Shown in pieces: positions 1 through 5,325 of a stretch of DNA of 6,164 nucleotides. This stretch comes from Kiritimatiellia bacterium (GTDB taxonomy: Bacteria; Verrucomicrobiota; Kiritimatiellia; RFP12; UBA1067): positions 1 to 6,164 of the forward strand of contig JAGOBZ010000199.1 in NCBI GenBank assembly GCA_017999015.1, written 5' to 3'. How positions within the stretch are numbered: position 1 is the first letter of the stretch; the number at the start of each line of letters is the position of its first letter. The translations under genes were made by a program, and so were the position numbers. A model generated the notes under the pieces. The model was not told where the DNA came from and made no database searches. It worked only from the letters and a program-made list of their open reading frames with translations.

Positions 1-2
1 GG

Positions 3-92
3 GCGCTCATCACGGACGGGCTCCACGACGACTATTGGAAGGGGAGCCGCGACCGTGAGGCCACCGTCAGAGAGGCAGTCTTTGCGGCATGA
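3..92 (+). CDS. 3' end of an unrecognised rightward gene (partial)
   Basis: Only the last 29 codons and a TGA stop lie in the window; the start is beyond the left edge. The reading frame shows coding statistics: about 23 of 29 codons end in G or C, first positions are rich in G, and the encoded end is mixed and charged, finishing in REAVFAA. The competing frames show weaker codon bias. The tail is too short to assign a family and I do not recognise it. The gene converges on the leftward operon, its stop lying 211 bases from the operon's last stop. A competing reading exists: the opposite strand is also open here, and an ATG at position 9 on the minus strand has a GGAG ten bases upstream, so a leftward gene could start there instead. 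I favour the rightward reading on codon bias. Confidence 0.55.
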   Translation, partial: ALITDGLHDDYWKGSRDREATVREAVFAA

Positions 93-104
93 CCTCCGGA
101 ACGA

Positions 105-120
105 TGTCACTTTCCTGACA
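105..120. repeat. short inverted repeat TGTCA-N6-TGACA
   Basis: Perfect 5-base arms separated by 6 bases, starting 12 bases after the stop of the rightward gene. It could be a weak 3'-end hairpin for that gene or a dimeric protein-binding site. There is no T-run after it, so it is not a classical intrinsic terminator. Confidence 0.4.
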
Positions 121-127
121 CACACCC

Positions 128-155
128 GCGGAAAATTTCTTGCGATTTTTTCCGC
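128..155. repeat. inverted repeat, GCGGAAAA arms with 12-base loop
   Basis: Perfect 8-base arms (128-135 and 148-155) flank a 12-base loop. Seen from the plus strand, a run of six T lies at 146-151, partly inside the right arm, so the hairpin could help end rightward transcription from the gene finishing at 92. The T-run is not placed after the stem as in a standard intrinsic terminator, so this function is tentative. Confidence 0.4.
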
Positions 156-212
156 CCGCCTCCGTCCGCATCCGATCGGCCTGCGCCGCCGGGTGCCCCG
201 AAAGAGCCGCGA

Positions 213-242
213 ACTATAGCACCCCCGCGCACGCCCCGTCAA
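213..242 (-). promoter_or_regulatory. putative leftward sigma70-type promoter
   Basis: Read on the minus strand, a -35 box TTGACG (242 to 237, five of six consensus bases) is followed after 18 bases by a -10 box TATAGT (218 to 213, five of six). The three bases before the -10 box are TGC, giving the extended -10 TGn motif. Transcription would begin near 206 and run towards the left edge, antisense to the rightward gene ending at 92. No gene in the window is an obvious client. Candidates are a small or antisense RNA, or a leftward gene starting at or beyond the left edge. The match is seen directly; activity is inferred. Confidence 0.45.
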
Positions 243-253
243 CCGGGATTTTT

Positions 254-275
254 AAAAAAAATAGGGCTTTGCCTT
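254..275 (-). terminator. possible 3' end of the leftward operon
   Basis: On the minus strand, about 30 bases past the stop of the last operon gene, a run of eight T (261 to 254) follows a small GGC-AAA-GCC hairpin (about 273 to 265). The T-run suits an intrinsic terminator, but the stem is only three clean base pairs and sits three bases away from it, so the call is weak. The position, between the operon end and the leftward promoter, supports a transcription boundary here. Confidence 0.3.
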
Positions 276-303
276 CTGCAACGTTCAAAGTTCAAAACGC
301 CCG

Positions 304-1353
304 TCACGGCACGGCCATGAGATACGGTCGGCAGGCTTCGAGACGCGCGTCGATTTCAGCCTTCTGGAGATCGGATAGCCTCACTTCGTCCACAATCCAT
401 TTGCGTCCGCGCTTGTCATCCTTCGCCGCCCGCCTCCGCGTGTAGGTGTTCACGAAGACGCCGCGCTTCTGAAGGACATACAGGTGCGGACCGCGCATCT
501 CGTCATCGCTGCTTGCGAAGACATCGCCGAGATTATACATAAGCAGCAGCTTCGAATAAACGTCTGCCAAGCGCCCGTTCGGATCGCCCGCCTGCTGCTC
601 GCGCCACATCCGCGCCAGCAGATCGGCGTAACCGGGACGCTGCGTGATCATGCCTTCGGTGCCGAGCCGGCGGCTCTGATACAGCCAGCCCTTCGCCCCC
701 CAGCCGCTGAACACGGTCTTGATAACGGGTTTCGCGGCCACGAGTTCGGCGATGCGGCTGTTGACCTGAAGCCCCGGAGACTCCTCTTTCACATAGCCGT
801 AAATGCCGGGATAATCCTTGGCAAGGCGCACGACGAGCGCGACGTCCGGCTGAGGGCTCTTGCCGTTGTAGGTCTGGATGATCACCGGGCATTGCGCGAT
901 TGCGGCGAGCGCGCGAAAGTGCGCGTCGATGTCCGCCTGCGTCTTGGCATCATCCGGCGGACGGGCGAGAATCGCCATCCTGATTCCGTGGCGCGCCATC
1001 GTTTCATTGACAGTCCGGACGCGCGAAAGGGCTTCGCCGGAGGTCTTGCCGGGACAAATCGCCGTCAACCGAGCCTTGAAATCCGGCTGAGCCGCGCGGG
1101 CCGCGAGCGCGTCGAGCCCTTTCTCATATTCGCCTTCGGCGACCAGGTCGGCGACCTCACCGGCCGTTGGCCAGATCACCCCGTCGACACCGCAGGCGTT
1201 TACGAACGCCGCCTCGCGGACGAGCGTGTCGACATCGAGCGCGCCCGTTTCTGTCCACGGCGTGCACAGCAGCGGGAACGGACCGCGAATCGGTTCGGCG
1301 GCACACAACGTGCCCGCCGCCAGCATCAAAGCAAAAAGAACGGGTACGTTCAT
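304..1353 (-). CDS. Exported DapA/NanA-superfamily Schiff-base aldolase
   Basis: This 349-residue protein is a class I aldolase/lyase of the dihydrodipicolinate synthase/N-acetylneuraminate lyase superfamily (TIM barrel). Members condense or cleave 2-oxo acids through a lysine Schiff base. Visible signatures, numbered from ATG 1353, are the first barrel strand (GPFPLLCTPW, from residue 24), the loop PTAGE at 62-66, the catalytic Tyr in IQTYNG (Tyr162) and the Schiff-base Lys in GYVKEES (Lys189). The loop keeps the first Thr of the usual GTTGE but has Ala for the second, and the Arg that DapA carries shortly after its YN motif is missing, so this is not a lysine-pathway DapA. Residues 1-21 form a hydrophobic segment ending CAA before EP, as in a signal peptide, although its first residues lack Lys/Arg. 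The start at 1353 is chosen over an upstream ATG at 1377 because AAGGAGG lies 8 bases before it. The C-terminus has a basic stretch (TRRRAAKDDKRGRK). Last gene of the operon, 13 bases after its neighbour. True substrate unknown. Confidence 0.85.
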   Translation of the reverse strand: MNVPVLFALMLAAGTLCAAEPIRGPFPLLCTPWTETGALDVDTLVREAAFVNACGVDGVIWPTAGEVADLVAEGEYEKGLDALAARAAQPDFKARLTAICPGKTSGEALSRVRTVNETMARHGIRMAILARPPDDAKTQADIDAHFRALAAIAQCPVIIQTYNGKSPQPDVALVVRLAKDYPGIYGYVKEESPGLQVNSRIAELVAAKPVIKTVFSGWGAKGWLYQSRRLGTEGMITQRPGYADLLARMWREQQAGDPNGRLADVYSKLLLMYNLGDVFASSDDEMRGPHLYVLQKRGVFVNTYTRRRAAKDDKRGRKWIVDEVRLSDLQKAEIDARLEACRPYLMAVP

Positions 1354-1361
1354 CGACGGGG

Positions 1362-1368
1362 CCTCCTT
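1362..1368 (-). promoter_or_regulatory. Shine-Dalgarno AAGGAGG deciding the aldolase start
   Basis: The sequence AAGGAGG on the minus strand ends 8 bases before ATG 1353 and lies downstream of the competing ATG at 1377, so only the 1353 start can use it. It overlaps the TAA stop of the preceding oxidoreductase (1367-1369), which suggests translational coupling of the two genes. Confidence 0.8.
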
Positions 1369-2845
1369 ATTGTTCAAATGGGTTCCACCCTTTGCGGTAG
1401 GTCTTTGTTATCCAAGCGTCCGCTTTGGCGTCGTTGGTGACGTGCGAGCCGTCCCATGCCAGCACGGACCCCTTTCCGGCGAGCGAGGAAATGTTGCCGA
1501 GGCAGACTGTTTTCGCGAGCGGCACACCGTATTCGAAGTTGTCGTTCGCCTCTCGCCGTTCGCGGATCGCCGTGTAGAACTCACGGACGTGCGGCAGGGT
1601 GTTGCGGCGATAGTTGAAGTCGTCCGGCCGGTCCAGCCGCGGCATGCACCAGCCGGCCGATCGCGGCATAAAACGGAAGCCGCCGTGGTGCGTGAACCAG
1701 AGGTTCGCTTTCGTGCCAACGAAGAGAACGCCGTTTTTGTAGAACGGGTCTTTCTCGAACCCCCACTTCTTCTCCTCTTCAAGGACACGCGGGGGGATAT
1801 TCAGCCATTCGCGCTTGTGCGGAAGACCGAACTTGTTGACGAATTCTTTTTTGTAGGGGACGCCATCCTTGAGCCCGTCCCACCAGTGGAGCCGGACTTC
1901 GCCGTGCCGCTCCGTTGCCGGGAAATGGAATTCGAAAACGTCGCGATAGGCCCAAGCCCCCTCGCAGGCGAACTGCGCGTCATGGCACGTCACCCGGTCG
2001 GGGTCCTTGAGACCGAGCGCATAAAACGCGACATCCATGATGTGCATGCCGAGATTACCGATGGAGCCGTTCCCGTAGCCGATCCAACTGTGCCAACCGT
2101 GTGGATGCATGCCGTCCTGATCGCTGCTTTCCGGATAGAAGTCGCAGATCGGCGATCCGCCGCACCAAGCGTCCCAGTCCATGCCTTTCGGCGGCGGGAC
2201 CGCCCCCGGCCGCGTATACACAGAATTGCAGCGGTCATCGTAGGCCCAGACTTCCGTGACCTCGCCGAGCGCGCCTTCTCGAATGCGATCCACACAGTAT
2301 GTCATCGAGGGGAAGGTGTGCCCGTATGTGCCGACCTGAGTCACGATCCCGTGACGCTTTCGTGTTTCCGCAAGCAGAAGGTCGCCTTCCGCCACCGTGA
2401 GAACGAGCGGCTTATCGAGAAAAACGTGGATGCCGCGGCGGATCGCCATCAGCGCCGGCAAAATATGCTGGTGATTCGGCGTTTCGATGATCACCGCATC
2501 GAGCCCGTCGCCGACCTCGTTGAACATGTCCTGGTACGTCGCGAACTTTCGCACCCCAGCGTAATTCGCCGAACACGCGGCGTCGTTCAGTGCGGCGACC
2601 TCCTTGTCCATGCGCTCCAACTGCGAAGGATCGGGATCGACAATCGCCACGAGCTTTTCAAGAAGCACGGCATTGATAATCGTGCGGCCCTGGATGCCGC
2701 AACCGATCAAGGCGACGCGGAGCTTGTCTCCTTTAGCAATCCGCACCGCGCGCCCCTGCCCGAACCCCGCACACCCGATGTTGAAAAGCGGCAGAACCCC
2801 TGCGGCAGCCACGCCCTTGAGCACTCGTCTTCTCGACACGTTCAT
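1367..2845 (-). CDS. Tat-exported Gfo/Idh/MocA-family oxidoreductase
   Basis: This 492-residue protein belongs to the NAD(P)-dependent sugar or polyol dehydrogenases of the Gfo/Idh/MocA family. The N-terminus has a twin-arginine signal, SRRRVLKG at residues 4-11, then an Ala-rich hydrophobic stretch ending in FNIGC. This resembles the signal of Zymomonas glucose-fructose oxidoreductase, which is exported folded with its nucleotide bound. Cys25 could be lipidated, but the -3 position is Asn, so the lipobox is poor. The Rossmann fold follows, with GCGIQG at 48-53, DKP at 144-146 (the family's EKP position) and NLGMHIMD at 264-271, whose His268 is at the usual catalytic histidine position. The segment with DWDAWCGGSP near 223-232 is typical of long family members common in planctomycete-type bacteria. 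ATG 2845 is chosen because AGGAGG stands 8 bases upstream; the upstream GTG at 2854 overlaps that site. It follows the ceramidase-fold gene by 30 bases. Substrate unknown; probably periplasmic. Confidence 0.9.
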   Translation of the reverse strand: MNVSRRRVLKGVAAAGVLPLFNIGCAGFGQGRAVRIAKGDKLRVALIGCGIQGRTIINAVLLEKLVAIVDPDPSQLERMDKEVAALNDAACSANYAGVRKFATYQDMFNEVGDGLDAVIIETPNHQHILPALMAIRRGIHVFLDKPLVLTVAEGDLLLAETRKRHGIVTQVGTYGHTFPSMTYCVDRIREGALGEVTEVWAYDDRCNSVYTRPGAVPPPKGMDWDAWCGGSPICDFYPESSDQDGMHPHGWHSWIGYGNGSIGNLGMHIMDVAFYALGLKDPDRVTCHDAQFACEGAWAYRDVFEFHFPATERHGEVRLHWWDGLKDGVPYKKEFVNKFGLPHKREWLNIPPRVLEEEKKWGFEKDPFYKNGVLFVGTKANLWFTHHGGFRFMPRSAGWCMPRLDRPDDFNYRRNTLPHVREFYTAIRERREANDNFEYGVPLAKTVCLGNISSLAGKGSVLAWDGSHVTNDAKADAWITKTYRKGWNPFEQ

Positions 2846-2853
2846 CCTCTTCA

Positions 2854-2859
2854 CCTCCT
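2854..2859 (-). promoter_or_regulatory. Shine-Dalgarno AGGAGG deciding the Tat oxidoreductase start
   Basis: AGGAGG on the minus strand lies 8 bases before ATG 2845. The alternative GTG start at 2854 begins on the last base of this motif and so cannot use it. The chosen start puts the twin arginines at residues 5-6, the normal place for a Tat signal. Confidence 0.8.
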
Positions 2860-2875
2860 ATCAATCACATTCCCC

Positions 2876-4213
2876 TCAACCCTTTGCGCGAGCAAGATTG
2901 GCGAACGTGGCCTCGATCAACCGATCCGCCGTGTCTTCGCGGGGCGCACCGCCCTCCACAGGCAGGGTCTCATATCCACCGCGCGCGAAGCAAGCCTCCA
3001 GCGGCACATACCCGCACGCGCCCATCGCCAGCGACACGGGCCAAGTGGTCTTGAACGGCGAGCGCCGCTTGATGGCCAAGCCCACCTCCGTGAAGGGTTC
3101 GCCCGGCAGCGAGGTGACCGCGAAGCGGTCGCCGAACGCCAACGTGACCAGTCGGAAGGTCCTCTTCTTTCCCGAGCAGCGCGCGCGGTAGGCCAGCGTC
3201 TGCTCGGCAAAAAAGCGTGCGACCGCGCCCTCGCCTGTGGCAAGCCCCTCGCTCGTCAGGTCGCTGCCAGAGGTCTGGGCGGCCACCCGGTCGAGGACGG
3301 CCTGCGCTGCCGAGCACATCTCTTTCGTTATCGTCCGGAACGGGATGGTGATCGCTTTGTTCACGAGCGTGATCCGGTCAACCGCCAGCGGCTTGAGTTG
3401 CTTCATCTGCGCCACGACGCGCTCCGCATAGCACTGCCCGAGCTGCCACGCCCGGGCGTAGGCGTAGCCCTGGTGATCGTCCGAGCGGACATCGAACTGG
3501 TTCACGTTGCCCGCGCAGCCGATCAGGGTCAGCACCAGCGGGTCGTAGCCCAGCGCTGTCTGGACACAGCGCTCCATGCGCCCCGGCCAGTCGGCCGACA
3601 CCTGGCTGGTTCCAACCGTGTCGGTGTGGTTGACGATGTTCGCGAGAATCGCCACGACCCGGCCGTCCTGCTCGACGGCCAGCACGCCGATCTCCCGGTC
3701 CACCGTCCCCTCGGGCTTCACGATATCCGGGTTTTTGACGCCGGGGTTGGTCATCACGCCGCCACCCTTCATCCAGTAGCGGCGGTTGAAGGCGAGCGGG
3801 TTGTCTTTCACCCCGCCCAGCTTGAGGACCGCGGGCGCGAGGTTCTGCTCCGCCGTGAGCACCGCCTCGACCGTCTTGTCGACCAGCGACTGCAGATAGT
3901 CAGGATCGGGAGACGTCCCGAAAAGCGGCGTCACATACGGCGCGGTGTGCGCGTGGGTGGCGGAGAAAATGAGCCCGTTGCCGTGGCGGAAGCCGGCCTT
4001 CTTCAGCCGCGCGAGCACCGTGTCCACAAGGTCGGCGCTCAACATGCAGATGTCAAAGGTGACCCAGCCGCACACAACCTTTCCCTGGCGGAACAGGACG
4101 CACCGCACATGCAGGTCGTCCAGCACGCCGGTGTTCGGCCGCGGATTGAAATAGCCCGCCAGCGGCAAGCCCCGCCGCGGGGTGATAATGACTTTTGAAC
4201 AACCGGCATCCAT
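2876..4213 (-). CDS. Neutral-ceramidase-fold putative zinc hydrolase
   Basis: This 445-residue protein resembles the catalytic N-terminal domain of neutral/alkaline non-lysosomal ceramidases, zinc amidases. Visible marks, numbered from ATG 4213, are SATHAHTAP with His87 and His89, NHTDT with His196 followed by SADWPG, and LPGEPFTEVG with Glu372 followed by GYVP with Tyr402. These fit the His, His, Glu, Tyr zinc set of the family. Where true ceramidases have a GDVSPN-like motif with the catalytic Ser, this protein has GCAGNVNQFD, so ceramide hydrolysis is doubtful. Its length is well below the 640-780 residues of true ceramidases and leaves no room for the C-terminal immunoglobulin-like domain. 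No signal peptide is seen, so it should be cytoplasmic. The start at 4213 is preferred over GTG 4222 because GGAAGG lies 8 bases upstream of it. It sits between two Gfo/Idh/MocA genes, 18 bases after the first, which suggests that its substrate is a sugar- or polyol-linked ester or amide rather than a sphingolipid. Confidence 0.8.
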   Translation of the reverse strand: MDAGCSKVIITPRRGLPLAGYFNPRPNTGVLDDLHVRCVLFRQGKVVCGWVTFDICMLSADLVDTVLARLKKAGFRHGNGLIFSATHAHTAPYVTPLFGTSPDPDYLQSLVDKTVEAVLTAEQNLAPAVLKLGGVKDNPLAFNRRYWMKGGGVMTNPGVKNPDIVKPEGTVDREIGVLAVEQDGRVVAILANIVNHTDTVGTSQVSADWPGRMERCVQTALGYDPLVLTLIGCAGNVNQFDVRSDDHQGYAYARAWQLGQCYAERVVAQMKQLKPLAVDRITLVNKAITIPFRTITKEMCSAAQAVLDRVAAQTSGSDLTSEGLATGEGAVARFFAEQTLAYRARCSGKKRTFRLVTLAFGDRFAVTSLPGEPFTEVGLAIKRRSPFKTTWPVSLAMGACGYVPLEACFARGGYETLPVEGGAPREDTADRLIEATFANLARAKG

Positions 4214-4221
4214 GTCTGCCA

Positions 4222-4227
4222 CCTTCC
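4222..4227 (-). promoter_or_regulatory. Shine-Dalgarno GGAAGG deciding the ceramidase-fold start
   Basis: GGAAGG on the minus strand is followed after 8 bases by ATG 4213, the same spacing as in the next two genes. The competing GTG at 4222 begins on the last base of this motif. Confidence 0.6.
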
Positions 4228-4231
4228 CGTG

Positions 4232-5299
4232 CTAGCGAACCGCCACCGTTTTCCCGCCGCGCTGCGCCGAGGTGTGCGCCGCCTCGCAAAGCAGCACATT
4301 ATGCAGGCCATCTTCACCCGTCATCGGCCGCCCGGCGACGACCGAGGCCGCATGTTCGGCGATCACGCCCTGATAGATGTTCGCGGGCTTCTTAACCGTG
4401 AAGGTCTGCTGCCGCGCAAACGTATCCAGCTCCAGGCGCAGCTTGAACGGCTCGCCCGCATGCCCCGAAAGCTGGAACATCGTGCCGTAACCGCGCAACA
4501 CCGCAGCGTCACCATAGATCTCGTAGCCCAGATTGGAGAGCGTGCCGCCCAGCCCGCCCCGCGCGTCGCAGAACGACACCAGCGCCGAACAGGCCATGCC
4601 GTTCTCGAGGTCGCACTGGACCAGCGCGCCGTCCTCGACCTTGATCGCCATGCGCTTGGGAAAATAGACCGCGCGCACCGCCTTGATCCGGCTGCCCAGC
4701 ACGAACTCGGCCATGTAGAAGCAGTGGCTCGCCACGTCGCCGATCGGCCCGCCCATCTCGGCGCGGTTCGAGCAGCGCCACGTCGCGGCCTCGGCGGGGT
4801 CGTAGCCGTACGCGAACCGCATGTGGAAACAGGCGTCGTTGACTGTGCCCAGCTTGCCGCCCGCCACCAGCTCGCGCGCCTTGAGGTTGAGCACGTTGTG
4901 GGTCATCATGTGGTCGACCGAGAGGCTGAGGCGCTTCTTCTGCGCGAGCTTCACCAGCATCCGCGCCTCGCGCGAAGCCGGGGCGAGAGGCTTTTCGACG
5001 ATCACCGCTTTGCCGGCCTCGAGCGCCTGCCGCGCCAGCTCTGCATGGGAGAGATTGTTGGTCGCCACGAACACCGCATCCACTGCCGGGTCGGCAAACA
5101 CTGCGGCCGCATCGCGGTACCACGCCAGCCCCAGCGCCTGCGCGGCACGCCGCCGTTTGGCATTGACGTCTGTCGCGCCGACCAGAACCGCCTGCTTCAG
5201 CGGCTTGAAGCGCGCGGTGTCGCAGGCGAACCCCTCTTTCGCGATCCGGTTTTCCGCGATCCCGCCAAAACCGATCATGGCATATCGAACAGCTTGCAT
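4232..5299 (-). CDS. Cytoplasmic Gfo/Idh/MocA-family dehydrogenase
   Basis: A 355-residue NAD(P)-dependent oxidoreductase of the Gfo/Idh/MocA family. The Rossmann nucleotide-binding motif is GFGGIA at residues 10-15, with an acidic residue in GATDVN (Asp44) near the end of the second strand. VEKPLA at 101-106 holds the conserved catalytic-region Lys103. The C-terminal substrate domain has TWR at 173-175 and GGPIGDVASHCFYM at 183-196, placing Asp188 and His192 at the usual catalytic acid and histidine positions. The C-terminus carries the family signature GEDGLHNVLLCEAAHTS. No export signal is present, unlike its relative two genes downstream, so it should act in the cytosol on a sugar or polyol. 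The ATG start follows GGAGG by 5 bases, and the length is normal for the family. It begins 26 bases after the preceding gene and ends 18 bases before the ceramidase-fold gene. The exact substrate cannot be read from the sequence. Confidence 0.9.
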   Translation of the reverse strand: MQAVRYAMIGFGGIAENRIAKEGFACDTARFKPLKQAVLVGATDVNAKRRRAAQALGLAWYRDAAAVFADPAVDAVFVATNNLSHAELARQALEAGKAVIVEKPLAPASREARMLVKLAQKKRLSLSVDHMMTHNVLNLKARELVAGGKLGTVNDACFHMRFAYGYDPAEAATWRCSNRAEMGGPIGDVASHCFYMAEFVLGSRIKAVRAVYFPKRMAIKVEDGALVQCDLENGMACSALVSFCDARGGLGGTLSNLGYEIYGDAAVLRGYGTMFQLSGHAGEPFKLRLELDTFARQQTFTVKKPANIYQGVIAEHAASVVAGRPMTGEDGLHNVLLCEAAHTSAQRGGKTVAVR

Positions 5300-5325
5300 C
5301 CCTTCCTCCGTGTCTGCGTGTTTCC

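Noticed and set aside
105..120. The TGT...ACA inverted repeat as an insertion-sequence terminus
   Set aside because: No transposase motif is visible, no matching second end or target duplication is seen in the window, and the 29-residue tail before it does not resemble transposase ends I know.
1..125. A minus-strand frame open through the left edge
   Set aside because: No good ribosome site precedes its GTG, and codon bias favours the plus-strand reading of the same bases. It is kept as an alternative only because of the leftward promoter.
140..445. A 101-codon plus-strand frame over the intergenic gap and the aldolase 3' end
   Set aside because: There is no Shine-Dalgarno, the composition is unnatural, and it overlaps the end of a well-supported minus-strand gene.
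304..1353. Annotation as dapA (4-hydroxy-tetrahydrodipicolinate synthase)
   Set aside because: The DapA Arg after the YN motif and the second Thr of GTTGE are missing, the protein seems exported, and no lysine-pathway genes are near.
484..1440. A 318-codon open frame on the plus strand
   Set aside because: It is antisense to the aldolase gene, which carries the catalytic Tyr and Lys motifs; the plus-strand translation shows no domain.
1226..4198. A 990-codon open frame on the plus strand
   Set aside because: It runs antisense across the aldolase start, the whole Tat oxidoreductase gene and nearly all of the ceramidase-fold gene, which have clear family motifs. Its translation is rich in Arg, His and Val with no recognisable domain, as expected for the shadow of high-GC coding DNA.
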